From positions 1-12,240 of the forward strand of contig JALRFL010000134.1 in the NCBI GenBank assembly GCA_023259875.1: DNA of 12,240 bases. The letters are read 5' to 3'. Positions 1 to 7,392 of the stretch are shown piece by piece. The translations under genes were made by a program, and so were the position numbers. The stretch is from Alphaproteobacteria bacterium (GTDB taxonomy: Bacteria; Pseudomonadota; Alphaproteobacteria; Puniceispirillales; UBA1172). Within the stretch, counting starts at the first letter, position 1. Every line of letters starts with the position of its first letter. The notes beneath the pieces are model-generated. The model ran no database searches, had not been told where the DNA came from, and worked only from the letters and a program-made list of their open reading frames with translations.

Positions 1-1441
1 CGGCAAAAGCCTCTCTAGCTGCCTCATACACCGCTTCACGCGGAGCGTCAGGCAAGCCAAAGCTAATGTTTTGATAAACAGAAGATGAAAATAAGGAAGC
101 CATTTGGGGCACAACGGCGATATGCCGCCGCAAATCCGCCATTTCCATTTCTCTGAGATTAACGCTGCCAATCGTACTGCGGCCTTCGTCAGGGTCATAG
201 AGCCGAAGCAACATTTTCAGTATGGTGGTTTTTCCTGCCCCACTCTCACCAACAATCGCGATATTCTCACCTCGCCGGATAGTCAGATCAATGCCGTCCA
301 AGGATTGCTGATTCTGGCGAGAAGGATAGCTAAAGCGCAAGTTTTCAAAACGGATATAATCCTCATCCTTGCCTGAAGAAGACGAAGGCGCTGGAAAAGG
401 AATAGGATTTTGGGGTTCATCAAGGCGGTTGGTCTGGGTAAGCAAATCCGCAATGCGTTCGGCGGCGCCGCCTAATCTTTGCCATTCCCCCCCAATATCA
501 GAAAGCGCCCCTACCGAAGTCGCCACAAGCGCCGCATAAAACACAAAGGCCGACAACTCCCCTGCGCTCATCTCGCCTTTGAGGAGATCAAGCCCCCCAA
601 GCCACAGAATAAAAGTAATCGCGCCAAAAACCAGAAAAATGACCATTCCGCTCATGATGCCGCGCAACAAAATCCGCCGGCGTGACGCCGTGAAACTCGC
701 CTCTGCTGCGGCGTCAAAGCGTTTGATCATGGCCTCACCCCGACTAAAGGCAAGAACATCATCAATCGCGGATAAACTTTCTTCGACTTCAACCGATAGA
801 TCAGCAATACGATCTTGGGCAATGCGCGATTGCCGCCGCAACATTCGCCCCACCACAACCAATGGTATCACAACCAAAGGCACGACCCCAAGTATCACTA
901 GCGTCAATTTTGGTGAAGTCAAAATCACCATGATCAGCCCACCAAGCAAAAGAATGAGGTTGCGTGCGGCCATGGACATACTTGACGCCAAGATAGACTG
1001 AATCATCGTCGTGTCTGTCGAAAAGGTTGAGATCAGATCACCTGTTCGTTTTTCTTCAAACCACGCGGTCGATAAAGACATCATATGCCGATACATCGCT
1101 TTGCGAATATCCGCGATCACCCGTTCAGCAACCCGATTGATCAGAACCGTTCTCAAATAACTGCCAAGAGCCAGAAAAAAGGTAATGCCAACACAGATGA
1201 GAACCGCCTGATTGAGGTAGTGGTTATCACCATTGCCAAAACCGGAATCCACCAAAAGCGCAATGCCGCGGCCAAGCGATAGCAAAGCCACCGCCACCAG
1301 CAAAATTGAGAGCATAGCCAAAAGGATCTGCTTACGGTGGGGTCTGATCCAAGGCCAGAAGATGCGCACCGATGCTAAGACCCCTGTGTGCCCTTTTATT
1401 GTGCGCCCTTTTTTGGTGCTATCATTTTTATCTTCAGACAT
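1..1441 (-). CDS. ABC exporter half-transporter, permease fused to ATPase (MsbA/Sav1866 type), 3' end missing
   Basis: The reading frame opens at ATG 1441 and runs off the left edge with no stop, giving 480 residues of a protein usually near 600. The N-terminal two-thirds is a hydrophobic exporter membrane domain, with segments such as ILLAMLSILLVAVALL near residue 40. The ATPase domain follows, with Walker A GESGAGKTT at 398-406 and a Q-loop in VVPQMASLF near residue 450. The LSGGQ signature, Walker B and H-loop lie beyond the edge. Fused half-transporters of this kind dimerise in the inner membrane and export lipids, drugs or peptides using ATP. The stretch LGRGIALLVDSGF resembles the MsbA-related group found in alphaproteobacteria, but the substrate cannot be told. 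There is no convincing Shine-Dalgarno before the start. It diverges from rpmE across about 170 bases. Confidence 0.93.
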   Translation of the reverse strand, partial: MSEDKNDSTKKGRTIKGHTGVLASVRIFWPWIRPHRKQILLAMLSILLVAVALLSLGRGIALLVDSGFGNGDNHYLNQAVLICVGITFFLALGSYLRTVLINRVAERVIADIRKAMYRHMMSLSTAWFEEKRTGDLISTFSTDTTMIQSILASSMSMAARNLILLLGGLIMVILTSPKLTLVILGVVPLVVIPLVVVGRMLRRQSRIAQDRIADLSVEVEESLSAIDDVLAFSRGEAMIKRFDAAAEASFTASRRRILLRGIMSGMVIFLVFGAITFILWLGGLDLLKGEMSAGELSAFVFYAALVATSVGALSDIGGEWQRLGGAAERIADLLTQTNRLDEPQNPIPFPAPSSSSGKDEDYIRFENLRFSYPSRQNQQSLDGIDLTIRRGENIAIVGESGAGKTTILKMLLRLYDPDEGRSTIGSVNLREMEMADLRRHIAVVPQMASLFSSSVYQNISFGLPDAPREAVYEAAREAFA

Positions 1442-1512
1442 AATCGCATATCTGAACTGTTTTCTTAAAAAAGGCAAAAGATAATTGGTCGCAGGAGCAT
1501 CACAGTTTTGAC

Positions 1513-1541
1513 TTGCGCGCAGAGCCTGATTTGGCTATAAC
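1513..1541 (+). promoter_or_regulatory. Candidate sigma-70 promoter for rpmE
   Basis: A TTGCGC box at 1513-1518 is followed by 17 bases and a TATAAC box at 1536-1541. This would start transcription near 1548 and leave a leader of about 65 bases before the bL31 start. The -35 box is only a partial match to TTGACA. An overlapping TTGACT at 1508-1513 is a better box, but its spacing of 22 is too long. Inferred from sequence only. Confidence 0.4.
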
Positions 1542-1594
1542 CCCGATCTGATGTAAGTCTTATCGGCATATGGCCGACGAAAAAGACAGTGAAA

Positions 1595-1614
1595 ATTGTG
1601 ACAAGGATTGTGAC
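1595..1614 (+). repeat. Direct repeat ATTGTGAC flanking the rpmE Shine-Dalgarno
   Basis: ATTGTGAC occurs at 1595-1602 and again at 1607-1614, 12 bases apart, with the AAGG of the ribosome-binding site between the copies. A short perfect hairpin (TCGGC 1563-1567 with GCCGA 1573-1577) lies just upstream. The repeat may be chance or a small tandem duplication. Its position around the ribosome-binding site of a ribosomal-protein gene would also suit a translational operator, which is speculation. Confidence 0.4.
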
Positions 1615-1615
1615 G

Positions 1616-1837
1616 ATGAAAAAGGATATCCACCCAGATTACCATATGATCAAGGTTGTGATGACCGATGGGACAGAATACGAAACCCGTTCGACCATGG
1701 GCAAAGAAGGTGATGTTCTGCGTCTGGATATTGATCCAAAATCACATCCCGCATGGACAGGTCAGCACCGTATCCTTGATGCTGGCGGTCAGGTGGCTCG
1801 CTTTAACAAGCGTTTTGCCGGACTTGGCAGCAAATAA
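1616..1837 (+). CDS. rpmE: 50S ribosomal protein bL31
   Basis: This 73-residue protein begins MKKDIHPDYHMIKVVMTDGT and continues through DIDPKSHPAWTG to FNKRFAGLGSK, the full bL31 pattern. It binds the large subunit near the central protuberance and bridges to the small subunit. It has no cysteine, so it is the zinc-independent form common in alphaproteobacteria rather than the CxxC form. I chose ATG 1616 because AAGGA at 1603-1607 lies 8 bases upstream and the family starts with MKKDIHP. An in-frame GTG at 1589 would add nine residues that do not fit the family. The gene appears monocistronic: 199 bases separate it from hsp20, and no clear terminator was found after it. Confidence 0.96.
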   Translation: MKKDIHPDYHMIKVVMTDGTEYETRSTMGKEGDVLRLDIDPKSHPAWTGQHRILDAGGQVARFNKRFAGLGSK

Positions 1838-1860
1838 TCTCATCCGGTTTTTGCCCTCCT

Positions 1861-1885
1861 CTTGAAATCATAAATCTGCTTATTA
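1861..1885 (+). promoter_or_regulatory. Candidate heat-shock (RpoH, sigma-32) promoter for hsp20
   Basis: CTTGAAA at 1861-1867 matches the -35 element of RpoH promoters, which is CTTG-based in alphaproteobacteria. After 11 more bases comes CTTATTA at 1879-1885, similar to the C/T-TAT -10 element. Transcription would start near 1892, giving a leader of about 145 bases. The -10 element and spacing are imperfect, so this rests mainly on the -35 box and the heat-shock gene downstream. Confidence 0.45.
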
Positions 1886-1894
1886 CATAAGTTG

Positions 1895-2011
1895 TGTTGG
1901 TAGCCATGATGGTACCAACAGCGTCATAGGTTCTGATGGTCGCATGATGACATCAGTAACAGATGATGGCTATTTAACCACTTATTCTGCTCATTTCGTG
2001 TGACGAGCAGA
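1895..2011 (+). promoter_or_regulatory. Structured 5' leader of hsp20, upstream hairpins
   Basis: Two strong hairpins precede the Shine-Dalgarno hairpin. The first pairs 1895-1902 with 1913-1920 (8 base pairs, TGTTGGTA/TACCAACA), skips a bulged G at 1903, then pairs CCA 1904-1906 with TGG 1910-1912 around a three-base loop. The second pairs 1986-1992 with 2005-2011 (7 base pairs, TCTGCTC/GAGCAGA). Neither is followed by a T-run, so they are not terminators. Several upstream hairpins before a temperature-sensitive one is the known layout of ROSE elements. Confidence 0.5.
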
Positions 2012-2012
2012 G

Positions 2013-2033
2013 GCATTGCTTGAAGGAGGATGC
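2013..2033 (+). promoter_or_regulatory. ROSE-like RNA thermometer hairpin hiding the hsp20 Shine-Dalgarno
   Basis: GCAT 2013-2016 pairs with ATGC 2030-2033. T2017 then pairs with G2029, G2018 is bulged, C2019-G2028 and T2020-A2027 pair, and T2021 pairs with G2026 around a four-base loop. The upstream arm carries UUGCU (2016-2020), matching the conserved U(U/C)GCU anti-Shine-Dalgarno of ROSE thermometers. The downstream arm contains most of AAGGAGG (2023-2029). The hairpin ends three bases before the ATG. Weak U-G pairs and a bulged G opposite the ribosome-binding site are the known ROSE design: closed at low temperature and melting at heat shock. Pairing was worked out by eye, and function is inferred from the match and from the Hsp20 gene downstream. 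Confidence 0.7.
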
Positions 2034-2036
2034 ATA

Positions 2037-2513
2037 ATGAACGCACTTGATCTTACCCCTGTTTTTCGTTCCGCTATTGGTTTTGACCGGATGGCTAATC
2101 TGGTGGACTCATTGATGGCTGGCAGCAATCTGGACAGCCAATCCAACTGGCCGCCTTACAACATTGAAAAAAGCGGCAACAACAATTACCGCATTACCAT
2201 GGCAGTTGCTGGTTTTGGTGAAGAGGATATTGATGTCACTGTCCATGATCAGATGTTGATCGTTCGTGGCAAACAGGATGAACAGGCCAATAAGGCCAAC
2301 ACCTATCTTTATCGCGGTATCGCCGGCCGCAATTTTGAGCGTAGATTTCAGCTTGCTGATTTCATTGAAGTCGTTGGCGCAAGCATGAAAAATGGTCTAC
2401 TTCATGTTGATCTTCAACGCGAAGTCCCCGAAGCCATGAAGCCGCGCAAAATTGATATTGCCACGCTAGACAATGGCGCCAGCAGCAAGGCAAAGAAAGT
2501 TACCAAAGAATAA
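2037..2513 (+). CDS. Small heat-shock protein, Hsp20/alpha-crystallin family (IbpA type)
   Basis: This 158-residue ATP-independent holdase binds unfolding proteins in the cytoplasm and keeps them refoldable by DnaK and ClpB. The N-terminal arm (1-39, MNALDLTPVFRSAIGFDRM) is typical of IbpA-like proteins. The alpha-crystallin domain spans about 40-132, opening with PPYNIE, containing the AVAGF strand, and ending in the signature GLLHVDLQREVPE at 120-132. An I-x-I anchor for oligomer assembly follows at 139-141 (IDI), then a lysine-rich tail. Start ATG 2037 follows AAGGAGG at 2023-2029 by seven bases. A TTG at 2016 is in frame but lies inside the leader hairpin. Control appears double: a possible RpoH promoter and a ROSE-like leader. 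Confidence 0.96.
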   Translation: MNALDLTPVFRSAIGFDRMANLVDSLMAGSNLDSQSNWPPYNIEKSGNNNYRITMAVAGFGEEDIDVTVHDQMLIVRGKQDEQANKANTYLYRGIAGRNFERRFQLADFIEVVGASMKNGLLHVDLQREVPEAMKPRKIDIATLDNGASSKAKKVTKE

Positions 2514-2560
2514 CTTTCAGGCTGATCTGTCATCAGACAGAACCCATGCCTTAACCTAAT

Positions 2561-2600
2561 AAGAAGCCTGCCATGCGGATCATGACAGGCTTCTTTTGTT
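2561..2600. terminator. Strong intrinsic terminator after hsp20, probably bidirectional
   Basis: AAGAAGCCTG at 2561-2570 pairs perfectly with CAGGCTTCTT at 2586-2595. The stem continues past one C/A mismatch with CATG/CATG, closed by a five-base loop. On the plus strand it ends in TTCTTTTGTT and serves hsp20. On the minus strand the stem is followed by TTCTTATTA, so it can also end transcription coming from ppdK, whose stop codon lies about 40 bases away. Confidence 0.88.
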
Positions 2601-2638
2601 AACCGATTTGGTGTTTAGGCCTATGCAGGCCTTATGGC

Positions 2639-5302
2639 CTAACGGCGGCGGATCGTTGCCTGCGCCGCAGAAAGCCGCGCCACTGGTACCCGATACGGCG
2701 AACACGATACATAATCCAAACCACATTCCTCAAAGAAATCCACGGAATCAGGGTCGCCGCCATGTTCACCGCAAACCCCAAGCTTAATTCCGGGGCGTTG
2801 CTGGCGGCCTTTTTCACAGCCCATCTGGACAAGTGCGCCGACACCTTCCACATCAATCGTAATAAAGGGATCACGCGGATAAATCCCAGCATCGGCATAT
2901 TCACGCAAAAATTGCCCGGCGTCATCACGGCTAATACCTAGGGCAGTTTGGGTTAAATCATTCGTTCCGAATGAGAAAAACTCAGCCTCAACCGCCAAAT
3001 CATCCGCGATCAGAGAAGACCGCGGCAATTCCACCATAGTTCCGACCATGTAAGTCAATGGCTGGCCAGTTTCTGATTTCACGGTTTCTGCCATATCATC
3101 AATAATCTTGCGGCAAATCTCAAGCTCGCGCTTAGTTGCGGCAAGAGGAATCATCACCTCAACATCAACTTTTTCACCAGTTTCTTTGGTGACATGCGCC
3201 GCTGCCTCAAAGATAGCTCTGGCCTGCATGGCGCAAATCTCTGGATAGGTGATGGCAAGACGGCATCCCCTATGCCCAAGCATGGGGTTAAGCTCACGCA
3301 GTTTTAGAGAGCGATCACGCACCTCTTCCAAACTTACCCCAGATTGTTTTGCCACTTCGGCCATATCATCCTGATGGTGAGGCAAAAATTCATGCAAAGG
3401 GGGGTCAAGCAACCGAATAGTCACCGGCAGACCTTTCATAATGTCAAATAACGCAATGAAATCCTGCCGTTGCATCGGTAGCAGCTTATCCAAAGCCTTT
3501 TTCCGGCCTTCGGTATCATTGGCAATGATCATTTCGCGCATGGCAACAATGCGATCAGAATCAAAGAACATATGTTCCGTCCGGCTTAGACCAATACCTT
3601 CAGCCCCAAAATCAAGTGCCATTTTGGCATCAAGGGGGGTTTCGGCATTTGCCCTAATTTTCATGCGCCGCGCTTCATCCGCCCATCCGATCAAAGTGCC
3701 AAACACGCCCGAAAGTTGCGGTTGGATGGTTGCCACTTCACCCAAATAGACCTCACCAACACCGCCATCAAGGGTGATGATATCGCCTTCTTTGATCTTA
3801 TGAGGGCCAACTTTAATGACGCCTTCATCAGCATCAACAACCATCTCACCTGCCCCACACACACAAGGACGCCCCATGCCGCGTGCCACCACCGCCGCGT
3901 GGCTGGTCATGCCGCCGCGCGCGGTAAGTATCCCTGTTGCCGCGTGCATACCGTGAATATCTTCGGGGCTGGTTTCCACCCGAGCCAAGATGACATTGTG
4001 ACCTGCTAAGGCCATTTCTTCGGCTTTGTCTGCGGTCAAAACAACCTTGCCTGATGCTGCCCCAGGAGAGGCTGGAAGCCCTCGCAAGAACATGGTTTTG
4101 TCTGCCTTTGGATCAAGGGTTGGATGCAGCAACTGATCAAGAGATGACGCCTCAACACGCAAAATAGCCTGATCCCGTGTAATTAATCCTTCTTCTGCCA
4201 TTTCCACCGCCATACGCAACGCGGCCTCTGCTGTGCGTTTTCCAGATCGGGTCTGAAGCATATAGAGCTTATCCTGTTGGATGGTGAACTCTATGTCCTG
4301 CATATCGCGGTAATGGGTTTCTAATTTTTGCCGAACTTCGCAAAGCTGTGCGAACACCTCTGGCATGGCTTCTTCCATCGAAAGCTGATCAGAACCACTT
4401 TCCTCTCTCTCACGCTTGGTCAGATTGCGCGGAGTGCGGATGCCAGCAACCACATCCTCACCTTGGGCATTGATCAGAAACTCACCATAAAACACATTCT
4501 CGCCATTAGATGGATTGCGCGTAAACGCCACACCCGTGGCGCAATCATTACCCATATTGCCAAATACCATGGCCTGAATATTTACCGCTGTCCCCCATTC
4601 GGCAGGAATGTTGTTAAGGCGCCGGTAGGTCATGGCACGGGCATTCATCCAACTGCCGAAAACAGCGCCTATCGCCCCCCATAACTGCTCAAAGGGGTCC
4701 TCGGGGAAAGCCGTACCACTTTCTTCTTGGACAATGGCCAGATATTGCTCTACCAGAGTTTCAAAATCATCGCCGCTAAGGTCGGTATCCTCAACGCATC
4801 CCCGCGCCGCTTTCATATCTTCGAGTGCGTCCTCAAAAAGACCGTGATCAACATCCATCACAACATCGCTATACATCTGGATAAAGCGACGAAACGAATC
4901 CCATGCAAAGCGCTTTTCCCCAGACCGCTTAGCCAAGCCTTCGGTGGTGGCGCGATTAAGCCCAAGATTTAACACCGTGTCCATCATCCCCGGCATAGAG
5001 GCGCGCGCACCAGAACGGACAGACAACAACAGCGGATTGTTTGGATTAGCGAAACCCATTCCGGTTTCTTGTTCTAGCCGTGATATCGCGGCATTGACCT
5101 GATCTTTTAATTCATTGGGATAACTGCGCCCGTTATCATAAAACCATGTACACACCTCTGTGGACAAGGTAAAGCCCGGCGGAACAGGCAGGCCTATGCT
5201 GCTCATCTCAGCCAGATTAGCCCCTTTGCCGCCCAACAGATTGCGGTCACTGGCCGACCCTTCGGTCAAGCTTTGCCCAAAACTATAAACCCATTTCAAC
5301 AT
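2639..5302 (-). CDS. ppdK: Pyruvate, phosphate dikinase
   Basis: This enzyme interconverts pyruvate, ATP and phosphate with phosphoenolpyruvate, AMP and pyrophosphate. In heterotrophic bacteria it supports gluconeogenesis or pyrophosphate-saving glycolysis. At 887 residues it is full length. The ATP-grasp domain opens with KWVYSFG and LLGGKGANLAEM. The swivelling phosphohistidine domain has GGMTSHAAVVARG with the catalytic histidine at about 468. The PEP/pyruvate barrel includes GIGLSRTEHMFF and ends with VCGEHGGDP, whose cysteine at about 844 is the expected acid/base residue. The frame also opens at ATG 5308, but GAGGA at 5309-5313 abuts that codon, while it lies six bases from ATG 5302. 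The later start, MLKWVYSFG, is therefore preferred. It follows glyS by 35 bases and may be cotranscribed with it. PPDK regulatory protein is not in the window. Confidence 0.97.
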   Translation of the reverse strand: MLKWVYSFGQSLTEGSASDRNLLGGKGANLAEMSSIGLPVPPGFTLSTEVCTWFYDNGRSYPNELKDQVNAAISRLEQETGMGFANPNNPLLLSVRSGARASMPGMMDTVLNLGLNRATTEGLAKRSGEKRFAWDSFRRFIQMYSDVVMDVDHGLFEDALEDMKAARGCVEDTDLSGDDFETLVEQYLAIVQEESGTAFPEDPFEQLWGAIGAVFGSWMNARAMTYRRLNNIPAEWGTAVNIQAMVFGNMGNDCATGVAFTRNPSNGENVFYGEFLINAQGEDVVAGIRTPRNLTKREREESGSDQLSMEEAMPEVFAQLCEVRQKLETHYRDMQDIEFTIQQDKLYMLQTRSGKRTAEAALRMAVEMAEEGLITRDQAILRVEASSLDQLLHPTLDPKADKTMFLRGLPASPGAASGKVVLTADKAEEMALAGHNVILARVETSPEDIHGMHAATGILTARGGMTSHAAVVARGMGRPCVCGAGEMVVDADEGVIKVGPHKIKEGDIITLDGGVGEVYLGEVATIQPQLSGVFGTLIGWADEARRMKIRANAETPLDAKMALDFGAEGIGLSRTEHMFFDSDRIVAMREMIIANDTEGRKKALDKLLPMQRQDFIALFDIMKGLPVTIRLLDPPLHEFLPHHQDDMAEVAKQSGVSLEEVRDRSLKLRELNPMLGHRGCRLAITYPEICAMQARAIFEAAAHVTKETGEKVDVEVMIPLAATKRELEICRKIIDDMAETVKSETGQPLTYMVGTMVELPRSSLIADDLAVEAEFFSFGTNDLTQTALGISRDDAGQFLREYADAGIYPRDPFITIDVEGVGALVQMGCEKGRQQRPGIKLGVCGEHGGDPDSVDFFEECGLDYVSCSPYRVPVARLSAAQATIRRR

Positions 5303-5337
5303 CGCCATTCCTCATTATCTTGCGTCAAGCCAAGCGG

Positions 5338-7392
5338 TTAGCCTTCAATGACCTTAAAATCGGCAAAATCCAGCATTGCCTGATCAATTCCTGCCAGAAG
5401 GTTCAGGCGGTTTTGTCGGATCATCGGATCATCATCATTCACCTTCACCGCCTCAAAAAAGGCATGAATAGGCCCTGTCATATTGGCCATGGCGACCAAC
5501 CGCGTGTGATCATCGGCCGCGCTGGCCGCATCTAGGGTGGTGGCGGCATCATAGAGTGCCGCTTCAGTTGGGTCAGCAAAATGTGAAGCATTGACCGCAT
5601 CAACCGTTAGGGTTTTGGATTTGCTCCGCTCGCTTTCAAGGATACTATTGACGCGCCGCCATCCCGATATCAGGGCTTTGCCTTCATCACTATCAAGAAA
5701 GCGGCTAGTTTCCTCAAGGCGTCTGATTTGCGCCAGAATATCAAACCGCTCGTGATGATTAGGCTGGTCGGTTTTTATCACCGCGCGAACGATATCATAC
5801 CGGATGCCTTTATCCCGGCAATACACATGAAGCCGATCAACCAGAAATGAGACCAGCTCATCTTTGGCTTTTCCTAAAAGCGGCATCAGATCAATGGCGA
5901 TGTCTGCCTCATCCAGAATACGGATCACGCCTAATGCTGCGCGCCGCAAACCGAAAGGATCACCTGATCCTGATGGTTTTTTACCTAGGGCAAAAAAGCT
6001 GGTCAGCATATCCAATTTATCCGCAAGGGCGAGTGCCTGCCCCATAGGGCTAGATGGAATCTGATCGCCTGAGCCAACGGGTTTGTAATGTTCTGAAATG
6101 GCGGTGGATACCCCCTCACCCAACCCTTCAGCATGGGCCAAATGGCCGCCCATGATGCCCTGCAATTCGGGAAACTCACCAACCGTGCCTGTGACCAAAT
6201 CCGCCTTACATAGGCTGGCGGCGGTTGCGATATCGGCTGATGCCAAGGTGGGGATTTGATCTGATACTTGCGCCGCCATATTAACAATCCGATCAACCCG
6301 ATCTTGGACGCTACCAAGACCATCAAAATAGGCCATGCCAGAGAGTTTATTTGCATGGGTGTTAAGGTTAAGGGCGCGATCTTGATCCCATAAAAATCTG
6401 GCATCACTTAACCGCGCACGCAATACCCTCTCATTGCCGATGCGGATCATGTCATCACGCACCTGATCCGCCGCCATATTGCTAATGGTGATAAAGGCAG
6501 GCGCCAATTCACCTGACGCGTCAGTTAAGGCAAAATATTTCTGATGGCTACGCATGGTCAAAACCAGAATATCACGCGGCAAAGTCATAAAATCACTGTC
6601 AATTTGCCCCATAACCGCGTGCGGCCATTCCACTAATCCTGTGACTTCTTGAAGAAGCCCTTCGTCCTCGACAATGTGATACCCCGATGCTGTGGCAAGG
6701 CTATCTATCTGGCGAAGAATCTCTGCCTGCCTATCCCCCCGATGCGCCATGACAAAATGCTTTGCCAGCGTGGCATCATAGTTATCCGCAACCTGATGAT
6801 CGCGGTTAAGGGGGATATCGTCTGGGGAAAGAAAACGGTGCCCATGGCTGACCTCGCCATAGGTGATCCCCTCGCCGCCGCCAAGGTCACAATACCCTTT
6901 CACCGGCTTACCATCCAAGAGAACATTGATGCGTTGAAGTGGGCGCACCCAACTGGCCTGTGTCTTAGCCCAACGCTGGCTTTTTGCCCAAGGAAACTGG
7001 GCAATGATCGTGTTGATAACATCAGGCAAAATATCAGCGGTTTGCCGACCCGGTTGCTCTATCATAGCGAAATAAAACGCGCCTTTGGGCGTCTCGCGTG
7101 TTTCAAGCTGATCACGGGTGACCCCAGCAGAAGACAAAAACCCTTCTAACGCCTGATCCGGGGCACCAACCCTTGGGCCGCGCTTTTCGATTGTCTGGGC
7201 AGATTGTTCTGCCGTAACATCACCAAAGGCCACCGCCAATCGGCGTGGACCTGACCAAGAGCGGATCAAAGCCCCGCCTAGCTGATGATCTTCTAAGGCT
7301 TTGGCTAAGGCATTTGATAAATGCTGTTCTGCTCGGCTTTGCATCCGCGCAGGGATTTCTTCGCCAAAAAACTCTACAAACAATTCAGCCAT
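5338..7392 (-). CDS. glyS: Glycine--tRNA ligase, beta subunit
   Basis: This 684-residue subunit of the alpha2-beta2 bacterial glycyl-tRNA synthetase binds and positions tRNA(Gly). It starts MAELFVEFFGEEIPARMQ, the standard beta-subunit N-terminus. Further family landmarks are PWAKSQRWA, EHYKPVGSGDQIPSSPMGQA followed by LALADKLDML, and a C-terminal helical anticodon-binding region with RRVNSIL. The frame is open upstream to 7461, but the extra 23 residues lie within glyQ in another frame and do not resemble the family. Start ATG 7392 overlaps the end of glyQ by eight bases, so the subunits are probably translationally coupled, which suits a fixed stoichiometry. Confidence 0.97.
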   Translation of the reverse strand: MAELFVEFFGEEIPARMQSRAEQHLSNALAKALEDHQLGGALIRSWSGPRRLAVAFGDVTAEQSAQTIEKRGPRVGAPDQALEGFLSSAGVTRDQLETRETPKGAFYFAMIEQPGRQTADILPDVINTIIAQFPWAKSQRWAKTQASWVRPLQRINVLLDGKPVKGYCDLGGGEGITYGEVSHGHRFLSPDDIPLNRDHQVADNYDATLAKHFVMAHRGDRQAEILRQIDSLATASGYHIVEDEGLLQEVTGLVEWPHAVMGQIDSDFMTLPRDILVLTMRSHQKYFALTDASGELAPAFITISNMAADQVRDDMIRIGNERVLRARLSDARFLWDQDRALNLNTHANKLSGMAYFDGLGSVQDRVDRIVNMAAQVSDQIPTLASADIATAASLCKADLVTGTVGEFPELQGIMGGHLAHAEGLGEGVSTAISEHYKPVGSGDQIPSSPMGQALALADKLDMLTSFFALGKKPSGSGDPFGLRRAALGVIRILDEADIAIDLMPLLGKAKDELVSFLVDRLHVYCRDKGIRYDIVRAVIKTDQPNHHERFDILAQIRRLEETSRFLDSDEGKALISGWRRVNSILESERSKSKTLTVDAVNASHFADPTEAALYDAATTLDAASAADDHTRLVAMANMTGPIHAFFEAVKVNDDDPMIRQNRLNLLAGIDQAMLDFADFKVIEG

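Noticed and set aside
1842..1860. Terminator just after rpmE (CCGGTTTTTG)
   Set aside because: There is a short T-run but no hairpin stem before it.
2016..2036. In-frame TTG at 2016 as a longer start for hsp20
   Set aside because: It lies within the UUGCU arm of the leader hairpin, has no Shine-Dalgarno of its own, and adds residues not seen in the family. AAGGAGG is well spaced to ATG 2037.
2615..2642. TTAGGCC/GGCCTAA inverted repeat at the ppdK stop codon as a terminator
   Set aside because: There is no T-run on either strand after the stem, and the much stronger hairpin at 2561-2595 lies immediately beyond it.
6649..7149. 166-residue plus-strand open frame antisense to glyS
   Set aside because: It lies wholly within a clear glyS gene, has no family resemblance and no promoter or Shine-Dalgarno support; it is a codon-bias shadow. 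Other plus-strand frames over ppdK, glyQ and the ABC gene were rejected for the same reason.
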